Positions 1 through 8,262 of a DNA stretch of 34,089 bases are shown here, piece by piece. The stretch spans positions 1 to 34,089 of the forward strand of contig JAISDJ010000323.1 in NCBI GenBank assembly GCA_031264865.1. Direction: 5' to 3'. Each line of letters opens with the position of its first letter. Within the stretch, counting starts at the first letter, position 1. Source of the DNA: Tannerellaceae bacterium (GTDB lineage Bacteria > Bacteroidota > Bacteroidia > Bacteroidales > Tannerellaceae). Made by a program: the position numbers and the translations under genes. Below the pieces are notes generated by a model, which ran no database searches, was not told the DNA's origin, and worked only from the letters and a program-made list of their open reading frames with translations.

Positions 1-116
1 GAAGATTTATTGGGAAACACAAACCAAATTTCATCTGTGGTTTCAAAGTTGTCTGTCAGCCACTTCCTCCAATCTTCTCGATTTTCAAAACACTTGATTT
101 TATTTTCTTCTGTCAT
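1..116 (-). CDS. YdeI/OmpD-associated family protein, N-terminal fragment (runs off the window)
   Basis: On the minus strand an ATG at 116-114 opens a frame that stays open to the window edge, giving about 38 residues beginning MTEENKIKCFENREDW and ending in EIWFVFPNKSS. The order Cys-Phe, then W..WL, then EIW.VF.NK is what the start of YdeI/OmdA-type proteins looks like, where it precedes a conserved Ser-Tyr-x-Glu-Ala block that would lie outside the window. Function in this family is poorly defined (some members are tied to antimicrobial or bacteriocin protection). Its ATG overlaps the TGA of the upstream cysteine hydrolase in an ATGA overlap (116-113), so the two are probably translationally coupled. 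The 5' end is secure. The family call rests on a short fragment. Confidence 0.6.
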   Translation of the reverse strand, partial: MTEENKIKCFENREDWRKWLTDNFETTDEIWFVFPNKS

Positions 117-598
117 AACAAGTCAATCAAACTGATTACTTTACAACCTTTACTTTCATAATAACACAGCATTTCGTCAATTTTTCTTTTATCATAACTC
201 GTAATGCAATCTGATAAGACATTAACTTTATAATTTGCCTTAATCAAGTTATAACAGGTTGATTTGACACAAGCAACTGCATCTGCTCCTGTTATGTAGA
301 ATTCATTTATTCCGTTTTTATTAACAAAGTCTGCAAACTCCTCACTACTTAATGCGTTTCCTTTGTATTTTGTGAAAACATTTTTTGATACTATTTTCAA
401 ATCCGAAACTAATTCAGCTCCACGTGTATTAGGTTTAAAAGTTCTTGTGCCGTCTGATAAATTTTCGTGTCTTATATAAACAACATAAACATCATTATTA
501 ACAGCCCAATCTATGGCTTTATTTATATTGTCAATTATATCCTTGTAGTTTTTTGTTATATCATTTTGAATATCTATTATGACTAATACTTTTTTCAT
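113..598 (-). CDS. isochorismatase-family cysteine hydrolase
   Basis: 161 residues from the Met that begins MKKVLVIIDIQND (codon 598-596). The family is a Rossmann-like cysteine hydrolase using an Asp-Lys-Cys triad, and all three are visible here: Asp in VIIDIQND (residue 9 of this start), Lys in FTKYKGNA (about 77) and Cys in ADAVACVKSTC (about 110). Members hydrolyse isochorismate, nicotinamide or other small amides; the substrate cannot be read from the sequence. The frame extends 18 codons further upstream to 652, but that extension runs into an attC-like site and the family starts just before VIIDIQ, so the downstream Met is preferred. Base composition is very AT-rich: in three 60-base blocks I counted (181-240, 481-600) GC was 20-25%, well below gyrA or tgt in this window. 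Its stop overlaps the start of the next gene. Confidence 0.8.
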   Translation of the reverse strand: MKKVLVIIDIQNDITKNYKDIIDNINKAIDWAVNNDVYVVYIRHENLSDGTRTFKPNTRGAELVSDLKIVSKNVFTKYKGNALSSEEFADFVNKNGINEFYITGADAVACVKSTCYNLIKANYKVNVLSDCITSYDKRKIDEMLCYYESKGCKVISLIDLL

Positions 599-639
599 TT
601 TTCTTACTTTTTGTTTCCTTATCGGACGGTTTATATTTT

Positions 640-701
640 GTTTAACGCTCAATTCTTTCCGCGAGCCTACTCCTCGACTTGAGCCAAACTTCTTGTTAGC
701 A
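640..701 (-). other. integron attC-like recombination site (candidate)
   Basis: Read on the minus strand, this 62-nt stretch begins TGCTAAC (701-695, a degenerate R'' box) and ends GTTAAAC (646-640, an exact match to the GTTRRRY core of R'). Inside lie inverted arms GCTCAA (684-679) and TTGAGC (652-647), with L' directly abutting R' as in known attC sites, and an inner CGAG/CTCG pair (662-665 / 673-676). It starts about 12 nt after the stop of the DUF3667 gene, the place an attC occupies in a gene cassette. The R''-L'' spacer is 10 nt, longer than the usual 5-6. No integrase gene is in the window. It could instead be a lineage-specific attC-like intergenic repeat. Confidence 0.4.
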
Positions 702-713
702 GCAGTTTATTTG

Positions 714-1454
714 TCATTTTATCACAATGCCAGTCATAACTCCAACCAATCCCAATAAAAAAGAAAGAATTAACATACCAAAGAAAAAAGACAGCAATGC
801 CTTTATGTAACTTGTCACTTTTTTTTCGTTAAAAAATTGTCCGACTGCCCATGTAATATAAATCGTTTCAGTAACAAATAATAAAATTAGTAGATTCAAA
901 TGAGTTATTGCCTGAAAAATTGAACCTACAGCATCAACCAAGGTCGTTAGTCCAAATACATAACATAATAGAACATAGATTTCAGGAACGTTATAACCGG
1001 CTTTTCTAAAAAACAATTTTATCCCCAATGCCATAAATAAGCCTATGAACAAGTTTGTATAACCTGAGTTTTTTTGTGTCCATGTAGTAATATCTAGCAC
1101 AGTTTGATTCGTTTCTTCCAGATTATCCGGCATGCTCCCAAATTGTGAGACATAGTTTTCAACGCCCAAAGGAAAAAAATAATTTACAATTGTATAAATT
1201 AACGAGGTTACAACGATAAATGAGATTGGTTTTACAAACCGGCTTCTATCTTCGGTAATATAATGTCTAATACTTATTCCCGGGTTTGTAAGTAAGTTTT
1301 TTATGGTGTAAAACATTCCTCTATTAACAAACAAAACATTTGCTATTTCGTTAAAAATATATCGCCGGTTAATTTTTTTTATCTTTGTGGGTTGTCCACA
1401 GTTTGAGCAATAATTTCCATTCGACGGCTCTTTACAATTTTTACAAGTATTCAT
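714..1454 (-). CDS. DUF3667-type zinc-ribbon membrane protein
   Basis: 246 residues from MNTCKNCKEP (codon 1454-1452). The N-terminus holds a zinc ribbon of two CxxC pairs (CKNC at residues 4-7, CSNC at 16-19, followed by GQP). Then comes a conserved basic stretch (RRYIFNEI..), then about four to five hydrophobic helices ending in a strongly apolar C-terminus. This layout is that of DUF3667 proteins of Bacteroidetes, whose function is unknown. An upstream in-frame Met at 1520 would add 22 polar residues; the zinc ribbon normally sits at the very N-terminus, so the internal Met is preferred. The gene is AT-rich and is followed within 12 nt by the attC-like site, which fits a mobile gene cassette. 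Domain identity is from motif layout, not a search. Confidence 0.7.
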   Translation of the reverse strand: MNTCKNCKEPSNGNYCSNCGQPTKIKKINRRYIFNEIANVLFVNRGMFYTIKNLLTNPGISIRHYITEDRSRFVKPISFIVVTSLIYTIVNYFFPLGVENYVSQFGSMPDNLEETNQTVLDITTWTQKNSGYTNLFIGLFMALGIKLFFRKAGYNVPEIYVLLCYVFGLTTLVDAVGSIFQAITHLNLLILLFVTETIYITWAVGQFFNEKKVTSYIKALLSFFFGMLILSFLLGLVGVMTGIVIK

Positions 1455-1548
1455 TGTATTTCTTGTTTTTATATTTTGTTCATCTTTGTCTGTCTTTTGA
1501 AATTGGTCCCATATGCGCAATATGTAAAAAAAGATAATCTATCGCCGG

Positions 1549-1556
1549 CAAAAATA
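1549..1556 (-). promoter_or_regulatory. -7 promoter box for the DUF3667 gene
   Basis: On the minus strand TATTTTTG matches TAnnTTTG exactly, about 95 nt before the chosen start. No TTG is seen at the usual -33 spacing, so this is tentative. Confidence 0.3.
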
Positions 1557-1667
1557 CTAAATATCAGGAAAACAGCCTAAGTTACATCTTAATTCCTTTG
1601 AGGGAAAGACGAAGTCTGCCGGGATTGTCGGGGCCTTTTTCTATTTTCAGTTGTATGTCTTTTAATT

Positions 1668-1732
1668 TAGCCGCTTCATGCGGCTACGGTCGTGAGACCG
1701 TTTCAGGAGGTTATGGCTTTTCTTTAAAAGCC
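1668..1732. other. cluster of three perfect stem-loops in a non-coding stretch
   Basis: The gap 1455-1897 has no gene. In its middle lie three perfect hairpins. TAGCCGC/GCGGCTA is at 1668-1674 and 1680-1686, with a 5-nt loop. CGGTC/GACCG is at 1687-1691 and 1696-1700, with a GTGA tetraloop (GNRA type), and touches the first hairpin with no gap. GGCTTTT/AAAAGCC is at 1715-1721 and 1726-1732, with a 4-nt loop. A short direct repeat AATCTGC follows near 1760-1785. No terminator-like T-run follows the third stem. It may be a structured RNA, an intergenic repeat, or the remnant of an element at the edge of the AT-rich block. Confidence 0.5.
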
Positions 1733-1841
1733 CATCGACAGGGTAAGGGAATTTTGGCGTAAATCTGCGTGGTGATAATCTGCATATGTCCCGGTATTAT
1801 ATTTTTATGAAATAATTACCTGCTTTATTTTTCTAATGTAT

Positions 1842-1849
1842 TAACTTTG
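1842..1849 (+). promoter_or_regulatory. -7 promoter box for the GH92 pair
   Basis: TAACTTTG matches TAnnTTTG exactly, 48 nt before the first GH92 start codon. The -33 element is weak (only TG at 1821-1822). Confidence 0.4.
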
Positions 1850-1897
1850 TATTGTTTTGTACTTAACTTATAACTCATTTACTTATAAATTTATATC

Positions 1898-4201
1898 ATG
1901 AAGAAATGTCACTTTATGGCTATGTTTATAGTAGCCTTTTTCTTTTTAGTGGGACAAGCAGTTTGGGCTGATAAAGGTGGTTTTGACCCTGTGGAGTATG
2001 TAAATCCATTAATGGGTACTCAGTCTACATTTGAACTTTCTACCGGTAATACATATCCGGCTATTGCACGTCCCTGGGGAATGAACTTCTGGACTCCTCA
2101 AACCGGAAAAATGGGGAATGGTTGGGCTTATGTGTATACGGCGAGTAAAATACGCGGATTTAAACAAACACACCAGCCAAGTCCATGGATAAATGATTAT
2201 GGACAATTCTCTCTTATGCCGGTAGTGGGAAAACCTGTGTTTGACGAAGAACAACGTGCCAGTTGGTTTTCGCATAAAGGGGAAATTGCAAAACCGTATT
2301 ATTATAAGGTATATTTAGCGGAACATGATGTGGTAACAGAAATTACTCCGACCGAACGGGCGGCTATGTTTCGTTTTACTTTTCCGGAAAGCGATGATTC
2401 CTATATAGTAGTAGATGCATTCGACAGAGGTTCTTATATTAAAGTTATCCCGGAAAAGAATCGGATAATCGGCTATACTACCCGTAATAGTGGCGGTGTT
2501 CCGGCTAATTTTAAAAATTACTTTGTGGTGGAATTTGATAAACCTTTTACTTATCATGTGGTGTTTGCCGATGGTATTTTAAATGAAAGTATAAAAGAAA
2601 AAACGGCTGGGCATACCGGTGCGGTTATTGGTTTTAAAACTAAAAAAGGAGAAGTTGTTCATGCGAAGGTGGCTTCCTCTTTCATTGATTTTGAACAGGC
2701 GGAGATAAACCTGAAAGAAGTAGGCGACGATAGTTTCAATACCTTACTGGCTAAAGGAAAAACGGCTTGGAATGAAGTATTGGGGAAAATTGAAGTAGAA
2801 GGAGGTGACTTAAATCAATACCGTACCTTCTATTCTTGTTTGTATCGTTCGGTTTTATTTCCACGTAAATTATATGAGATAGATGCAAATGGTAATGTAA
2901 TTCATTATAGTCCGTATAATGGGAAAACGCTTCCCGGATATATGTTTACAGATACGGGTTTTTGGGATACGTTCCGTTGTTTGTTTCCGTTCCTTAATTT
3001 AATGTATCCGTCGATGAATAAAGAGATGCAGGAGGGATTAATTAATACGTATAAGGAAAGTGGATTCTTTCCGGAATGGGCCAGCCCCGGACATCGCGAT
3101 TGTATGATAGGGAATAATTCGGCTTCCATACTAGTAGATGCTTATATGAAAGGTGTGAAAGTGGATGATTTGGAGACATTGTATAAAGGGTTGATACACG
3201 GCACGGAAAATGTACATCCTGCGGTTCGTTCTACCGGGCGTTTAGGTCATGAATATTACAATAAGTCGGGATATGTTCCTTACGATGTAAGGATTAGGGA
3301 AAGTGCTGCCCGTACATTGGAATATGCTTACGATGACTGGTGTATTTATACGATTGCAAAAGCATTAAAACGTCCTAAAAAAGAAATTGATTTGTTTGCC
3401 AAACGGGCCATGAATTATAAAAATCTGTTCGATAAAGAAACAAAATTAATGCGTGGCAAGAACGAAGACGGGACCTTCCAATCTCCTTTCTCGCCTTTGA
3501 AATGGGGAGATGCTTTTACGGAAGGAAATAGTTGGCATTATACCTGGTCGGTATTTCACGATCCACAAGGACTCATTGATTTAATGGGAGGCAAAACTGC
3601 TTTTGTAAAAATGTTGGATTCCGTATTCATTGTTCCTCCTTTATATGACGACAGTTACTATGGTTTCCCTATCCATGAAATACGTGAAATGACGGTCATG
3701 AATATGGGTAATTATGCTCATGGCAATCAACCGATTCAACATATGATTTATATGTATAATTATGCCGGTGAACCCTGGAAAGCTCAATATTGGCTTCGTG
3801 AAGTAATGAACCGTATGTATACACCCGGTCCTGATGGTTATTGCGGAGACGAAGATAATGGGCAAACATCTGCCTGGTATGTTTTCTCTGCTTTAGGTTT
3901 CTATCCTGTATGTCCGGGAACAGATGAATATGTAATGGGAGCACCCTTATTTAAAAAAGCTACCCTGAATTTCGAAAATGGGAATAAATTAGTGATTGAT
4001 GCTCCGGATAATACTTCCAATACGATTTACATTGAATCGGTGTCTTTCAATGGAGATGTTTCAACAAAGAATTATCTGAAACATGCAGATTTGCACAAAG
4101 GAGGCCGGTTATTAATCAAGATGGTTGATAAACCGAATAAAAACAGAGGCATTAACAAAGAAGATTATCCCTATTCTTTTTCTATTAACGAAGTTAAGTA
4201 A
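1898..4201 (+). CDS. GH92 family alpha-mannosidase, predicted alpha-1,2 type, secreted
   Basis: 767 residues with a Sec signal peptide (MKKCHFMAMF then apolar, cleavage near AVWA-DKGG). It is a full-length GH92 exo-alpha-mannosidase: N-terminal beta-sandwich opening VEYVNPLMGTQ, then the (alpha/alpha)6 catalytic barrel. GH92 enzymes are Ca2+-dependent and invert. As I recall the characterised enzyme BT3990, its acid is Glu533, its base Asp644 and its alpha-1,2-specificity pair His584-Glu585. A constant +9 offset lands here on Glu542 (TEGN), Asp653 (GDEDNGQ) and His593-Glu594 (PIHE), so alpha-1,2 specificity is inferred. One oddity is that the usual GNEP motif reads GNQP at residues 609-612. 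The second GH92 gene follows after 8 nt, so they form an operon. No SusC/SusD pair is adjacent, so this is a minimal mannose-release locus, perhaps acting on fungal or host mannans or N-glycans. Confidence 0.93.
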   Translation: MKKCHFMAMFIVAFFFLVGQAVWADKGGFDPVEYVNPLMGTQSTFELSTGNTYPAIARPWGMNFWTPQTGKMGNGWAYVYTASKIRGFKQTHQPSPWINDYGQFSLMPVVGKPVFDEEQRASWFSHKGEIAKPYYYKVYLAEHDVVTEITPTERAAMFRFTFPESDDSYIVVDAFDRGSYIKVIPEKNRIIGYTTRNSGGVPANFKNYFVVEFDKPFTYHVVFADGILNESIKEKTAGHTGAVIGFKTKKGEVVHAKVASSFIDFEQAEINLKEVGDDSFNTLLAKGKTAWNEVLGKIEVEGGDLNQYRTFYSCLYRSVLFPRKLYEIDANGNVIHYSPYNGKTLPGYMFTDTGFWDTFRCLFPFLNLMYPSMNKEMQEGLINTYKESGFFPEWASPGHRDCMIGNNSASILVDAYMKGVKVDDLETLYKGLIHGTENVHPAVRSTGRLGHEYYNKSGYVPYDVRIRESAARTLEYAYDDWCIYTIAKALKRPKKEIDLFAKRAMNYKNLFDKETKLMRGKNEDGTFQSPFSPLKWGDAFTEGNSWHYTWSVFHDPQGLIDLMGGKTAFVKMLDSVFIVPPLYDDSYYGFPIHEIREMTVMNMGNYAHGNQPIQHMIYMYNYAGEPWKAQYWLREVMNRMYTPGPDGYCGDEDNGQTSAWYVFSALGFYPVCPGTDEYVMGAPLFKKATLNFENGNKLVIDAPDNTSNTIYIESVSFNGDVSTKNYLKHADLHKGGRLLIKMVDKPNKNRGINKEDYPYSFSINEVK

Positions 4202-4209
4202 ATACGATT

Positions 4210-6417
4210 ATGAAATTAAAAACATTTCTGACAGGGATAGTACTGGTTGGTTTGTTAATTTCATGTTCAGGTGGAGGAAACATTGTTTCCTCCACGAAAG
4301 AACCGGTTGATTATGTGAATCCTTATATGGGTAATATCAGCCATTTATTAGTTCCGACCTATCCTACTATTCAATTGCCAAACAGTATGATGCGGGTATT
4401 TCCGGTTCGATCCGGATATACTGCCGATCGTTTGAATGGCTTACCATTGATAGTAACTAATCACCGGCGGATATCTTCCTTTACCGTTACTCCTTTTTTA
4501 GGAAATAAGGAAGAGTCTGTCCGGGAATTAAATTATGACAGGGAGAAAATTACCCCTTACCGCTATCAGGTTTATTTAGAAGATGATGCTATAGAGGTAG
4601 ATTATGCCCCTTCCCATCGAAGTGCTATTTATACATTTACTTTTGAGAAAAACGGAATACACAATTTATTATTCGAATGTGGAAGGGGAAAACTAATTGC
4701 CGAAAATAATACAATAAGTGGTTATCAACAATTGAATGATAAGACTCATGTCTATTTTTATGCTGAAATAGATGTTACTCCGGAAAAGGATAAAGTATCG
4801 GGATCTTCACTACTGATAACAATACCTGAAAATACACAGTGTGTAAGCATACGATACGGCATATCTTATATCAGCGAAGAACAAGCTGAAAAGAATTTAA
4901 AAAAGGAAATATCCGATTATAATATAAATGCCGTGGCAAAAGCCGGACGGAACGAATGGAATGAAGCATTAAACAAAATTAAGATTGAAGGCGGTACGGA
5001 AGATGAGAAAGTTATTTTCTATACCTCTTTATATCGTTATTATGAACGTCCGGTCAACTTAAGTGAAGATGGATATTATTTTAGCGCTTATGATGGACAA
5101 ATACATGCTGATGAGGGCCGGACATTTTATACAGACGATTGGATCTGGGATACTTACAGGGCTGCTCATCCGCTTCGGGTATTAATCAATCGGGAAGTTG
5201 AAAATGATATTATCCGTTCCTATATATTGATGGCAGAAGAGAAAGGAACGAATTGGATGCCTACTTTTCCCGGGATTACCGGCGATGCTCATAGTATGAA
5301 TTCAAATCATGCCGTAGCATCTGTAATTGATGCGTATAACAAAGGTTTGCGTGGCTTTGATTTGGAAAAAGCTTATTTGGCCTGTAAGGAAGCGATAGAA
5401 GGAAAATCATTAATACCTTGGGTTGAAATACCGGCGGGAGAATTAGATGATTTTTACAAAAAACATGGTTTTTTCCCCGCATTAAAACCCGGAGAGAAAG
5501 AGACTGTCTCAACCGTCCATTCATGGGAAAAACGTCAGCCTATTGCTGTTACATTAGGTACGTCTTACGACCATTGGTGCCTTTCTTTGATTGCCCGTGA
5601 ATTAGGTAAGACGGAAGACGCAGATTTATTTTTGTATCGTTCCTATAATTACCGGAATATATTTAATCCGGAAACAGGCTTTTTCCATCCGAAAGATAAA
5701 GAGGGTATGTTTGTAGAGGGAGTAGATTATCGTTATTCGGGCGGTTTAGGAGCTCGTGATTATTATGATGAAAATAACGGATATATTTATCGTTGGGATG
5801 TGCAGCATAATATTGGCGATTTGGTATCACTTATTGGAGGGAATGAAGCTTTTGTAAATGCTCTCGACCAAATGTTCAGTGAACCGTTAGGAAAGTCGAA
5901 ATGGGAATTTTATGCCACATTACCCGACCATACCGGAAATGTAGGGCAATTCTCTATGGCGAATGAGCCTTGTTTGCATATACCTTATTTATATAACTAT
6001 GCCGGACAACCCTGGAAGACACAGAAACGGATTCGCACGTTGCTTAATCAATGGTTTCGCAATGATTTAATGGGTGTGCCGGGAGACGAGGATGGTGGAG
6101 GCATGTCGGCTTTTGTTGTATTCAGTCAGATGGGATTTTATCCGGTTACACCAGGTTCTCCTACCTATAATATAGGTAGCCCGGTCTTTTCGAATATAAA
6201 AATAGATTTGGGTAATCATATATATTTTGAAATTGTAGCAAACAATGCTTCCCCTGAAAATAAATATATTCAATCGGCTACATTAAATGGAAAGGAGCTA
6301 AATCAGGCGTGGTTTACTCATGATGAAATAAAAGATGGGGGTCTGTTGATCTTTGAAATGGGACCAAAAGCCAATAAAGAATGGGGAAAAAACCTGCCTC
6401 CTCCTTCAGTAAATTGA
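4210..6417 (+). CDS. GH92 family alpha-mannosidase, lipoprotein
   Basis: 735 residues, second gene of the GH92 operon. The N-terminus is a lipoprotein signal with lipobox LISC and lipidated Cys19. The residues after it (SGGGN) lack the acidic export signal described for Bacteroidetes surface lipoproteins, so a periplasm-facing position is more likely. The family landmarks are present: VDYVNPYMG, catalytic acid candidate Glu521 (YDENNGYIY), base candidates Asp626/Asp628 (GDEDGGGMSAF), MANEPCLH and YNYAGQPWKTQ. The region holding the His-Glu pair of the first enzyme is here LPDHTGNVGQF, about six residues shorter and without His-Glu. A linkage preference different from alpha-1,2 is therefore inferred. 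A pair with unlike specificities and locations would let the cell trim a branched mannose glycan in steps. Confidence 0.92.
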   Translation: MKLKTFLTGIVLVGLLISCSGGGNIVSSTKEPVDYVNPYMGNISHLLVPTYPTIQLPNSMMRVFPVRSGYTADRLNGLPLIVTNHRRISSFTVTPFLGNKEESVRELNYDREKITPYRYQVYLEDDAIEVDYAPSHRSAIYTFTFEKNGIHNLLFECGRGKLIAENNTISGYQQLNDKTHVYFYAEIDVTPEKDKVSGSSLLITIPENTQCVSIRYGISYISEEQAEKNLKKEISDYNINAVAKAGRNEWNEALNKIKIEGGTEDEKVIFYTSLYRYYERPVNLSEDGYYFSAYDGQIHADEGRTFYTDDWIWDTYRAAHPLRVLINREVENDIIRSYILMAEEKGTNWMPTFPGITGDAHSMNSNHAVASVIDAYNKGLRGFDLEKAYLACKEAIEGKSLIPWVEIPAGELDDFYKKHGFFPALKPGEKETVSTVHSWEKRQPIAVTLGTSYDHWCLSLIARELGKTEDADLFLYRSYNYRNIFNPETGFFHPKDKEGMFVEGVDYRYSGGLGARDYYDENNGYIYRWDVQHNIGDLVSLIGGNEAFVNALDQMFSEPLGKSKWEFYATLPDHTGNVGQFSMANEPCLHIPYLYNYAGQPWKTQKRIRTLLNQWFRNDLMGVPGDEDGGGMSAFVVFSQMGFYPVTPGSPTYNIGSPVFSNIKIDLGNHIYFEIVANNASPENKYIQSATLNGKELNQAWFTHDEIKDGGLLIFEMGPKANKEWGKNLPPPSVN

Positions 6418-6450
6418 TTATACATGCAACGTTTCACTATTTTTTCGCGT

Positions 6451-6467
6451 ACATATAATATATATGT
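6451..6467. repeat. AT-rich inverted repeat upstream of the GIN-domain gene
   Basis: ACATATA at 6451-6457 and TATATGT at 6461-6467 form a perfect 7-bp inverted repeat with a 3-nt spacer in the 73-bp gap after the GH92 operon. It has no T-run and is not a terminator. It could be an operator, or chance in AT-rich DNA. Confidence 0.3.
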
Positions 6468-6490
6468 GTAATGATTAATAACTATTTGAT

Positions 6491-7327
6491 ATGAAAAAGA
6501 GAGTTTTTCTATTTATTACCGGCCTTTTATTGTGGGCTGGTTCGTTTACCTTTCTTCATGCTGAAAAAATAAAAGGGAATGGGAGTGTTATAACGAAAGA
6601 AATTCAGGTATCCGATTTTAAAAGTATAGCTGTCGGTCCTGGAATAGAGTGTAGTAGTCGTTTCTTTAATAAGAATACATATCAATCACCTGTTCTGAAC
6701 TATACACAAACAACGGCCACTTCCGCTCTTTCCGTTACAATGGATGAAAATTTATTTTCATATCTGGAAATAAAATCCGATGGGAATGAACTTTTAATCC
6801 GTACCCCAAAAGGTATAGCTATTAACCCAAGCAAATTAGAGATAAAAGCAAGCTCTAAAGAATTAAAAAAAGTAGCTGTGTCCGGATGTATTGATTTTGT
6901 TACGGCAAATTCGCTTAAATCGGATCGGTTAGATATTACTATTAGTGGAGCGAGTGATGTGAAAATTAATCATTCCGCACAGATTGAGCGATTTAATGTC
7001 AGCATAAGCGGAGCAGGCGATTTAATAGTCGAGGAGTTGGTTTGTAAAGAATTGGAAAGTAATATCAGTGGTGCGGGCGATATCGTGCTAAAAGGGAAAG
7101 CAGATAAAGCTCGATTCACCGTCAGCGGCGCCGGCGACATAAAAGCTTATGACTTCATTGTGAAAGAACTGGAATGTAAAGTATCCGGAAGTGGAGACGC
7201 CAAGATAATGGCTACCGAAACACTGAACGCGACCGTGTCAGGAGCAGGAGATATTCGTTATAAAGGTAATGCAAGAGCAAATACCAGAGTTTCTGGGTTT
7301 GGTGATATTAAAAAAGTTGATAATTAA
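6491..7327 (+). CDS. exported head-GIN domain protein (DUF2807 type)
   Basis: 278 residues with a Sec signal peptide (MKKRVFLFITGLLLWAGSF, cleavage near LHA-EKIKG). The mature part begins KGNGSVITKEIQVSDFKSIAVGPGIE, the typical opening of the head-GIN domain, a right-handed beta-helix-like fold. From about residue 130 to the end there are eight rungs with the pattern (V/I)SG(A/S/C/F)(G/I/S)D: VSGCID, ISGASD, ISGAGD, ISGAGD, VSGAGD, VSGSGD, VSGAGD and VSGFGD. These give the family its name. It is abundant in Bacteroidetes and its role is unknown (an adhesin or surface-scaffold role has been suggested). The protein ends directly after the last rung with no outer membrane anchor or sorting domain, so it is probably periplasmic or loosely secreted. 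Confidence 0.88.
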   Translation: MKKRVFLFITGLLLWAGSFTFLHAEKIKGNGSVITKEIQVSDFKSIAVGPGIECSSRFFNKNTYQSPVLNYTQTTATSALSVTMDENLFSYLEIKSDGNELLIRTPKGIAINPSKLEIKASSKELKKVAVSGCIDFVTANSLKSDRLDITISGASDVKINHSAQIERFNVSISGAGDLIVEELVCKELESNISGAGDIVLKGKADKARFTVSGAGDIKAYDFIVKELECKVSGSGDAKIMATETLNATVSGAGDIRYKGNARANTRVSGFGDIKKVDN

Positions 7328-7348
7328 AATTCGTAAAATTATTTTGTC

Positions 7349-7356
7349 TATTTTTG
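7349..7356 (+). promoter_or_regulatory. -7 promoter box for rfbA
   Basis: TATTTTTG matches TAnnTTTG exactly, 28 nt before the rfbA ATG. No convincing -33 TTG is seen. Confidence 0.4.
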
Positions 7357-7384
7357 TTCTAAAACTAATATAACAAGAAAAAAC

Positions 7385-8254
7385 ATGAAAGGAATTGTTT
7401 TAGCAGGAGGTTCCGGTACGCGATTATACCCTATCACCAAAGGAGTGTCAAAGCAATTACTTCCTATCTATGATAAGCCAATGGTTTATTATCCTATATC
7501 CGTATTGATGCTTGCCGGCATCAGGGAAATTCTTATTATATCAACCCCGCAGGATTTACCCGGATTTCGCCGACTTTTAGGAGACGGTTCGGATTTGGGT
7601 GTCAGATTTGATTATGCCGAACAACCCTCGCCGGACGGATTAGCCCAAGCTTTTATCATTGGCGCAGATTTTATAGGAGATGATTCCGTTTGTTTGGTTT
7701 TAGGTGATAATATATTCTATGGCCAAAGTTTTACTTCCCTGTTGAGAGAATCGGTCATTACAGCCAAAGAAAATCAAAAAGCAACAGTGTTTGGTTATTA
7801 TGTTACTGATCCGGAACGATACGGTGTGGCTGAATTTGATAGAGAAGGAAATGTGCTTAGTATAGAAGAAAAACCGCAGAATCCTAAATCAAACTATGCC
7901 GTTGTAGGACTTTATTTCTATCCGAATAAAGTAGTGAATATTGCTAAACAAATAAAACCTTCATCCAGAGGCGAACTGGAAATAACAACTGTAAACCAGG
8001 AATTTCTAAAAGAAAATGAATTAAAAGTACAATTATTAGGAAGGGGTTTTGCCTGGCTTGATACCGGAACACATGATTCGTTATCCGAAGCTTCTACTTT
8101 TGTAGAAGTTATCGAGAAACGGCAAGGATTAAAAATTGCTTGTCTCGAGGAAATTGCTTATCGAAATAAATGGATAACGGATGAACAGCTGGTAAAATTG
8201 ATTTCCCCCATGTCCAAAAACCAATACGGGCAATATCTTGGAAAGCTACTTTAA
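7385..8254 (+). CDS. rfbA: glucose-1-phosphate thymidylyltransferase RfbA (RmlA)
   Basis: 289 residues, the normal length for RmlA. It makes dTDP-glucose from dTTP and glucose 1-phosphate, the first step to dTDP-L-rhamnose and other dTDP-sugars for surface polysaccharide. It opens with the nucleotidyltransferase signature [16 protein letters not shown], then [15 protein letters not shown] (activating Arg/Lys and sugar-phosphate loop), the metal-binding GDNIFYG, IEEKP, and the WLDTGTH motif near residue 223. It is unusual that rfbB, rfbC and rfbD do not follow; the gene stands alone with its own promoter box. The rest of the pathway must be elsewhere. The initiator ATG at 7385 sits directly on the signature, so the start is secure. 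Confidence 0.96.
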   Translation: MKGIVLAGGSGTRLYPITKGVSKQLLPIYDKPMVYYPISVLMLAGIREILIISTPQDLPGFRRLLGDGSDLGVRFDYAEQPSPDGLAQAFIIGADFIGDDSVCLVLGDNIFYGQSFTSLLRESVITAKENQKATVFGYYVTDPERYGVAEFDREGNVLSIEEKPQNPKSNYAVVGLYFYPNKVVNIAKQIKPSSRGELEITTVNQEFLKENELKVQLLGRGFAWLDTGTHDSLSEASTFVEVIEKRQGLKIACLEEIAYRNKWITDEQLVKLISPMSKNQYGQYLGKLL

Positions 8255-8262
8255 TAGTAATC

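Noticed and set aside
599..652. 18-codon upstream extension of the cysteine hydrolase
   Set aside because: It runs into the attC-like site, and the family begins just before VIIDIQ.
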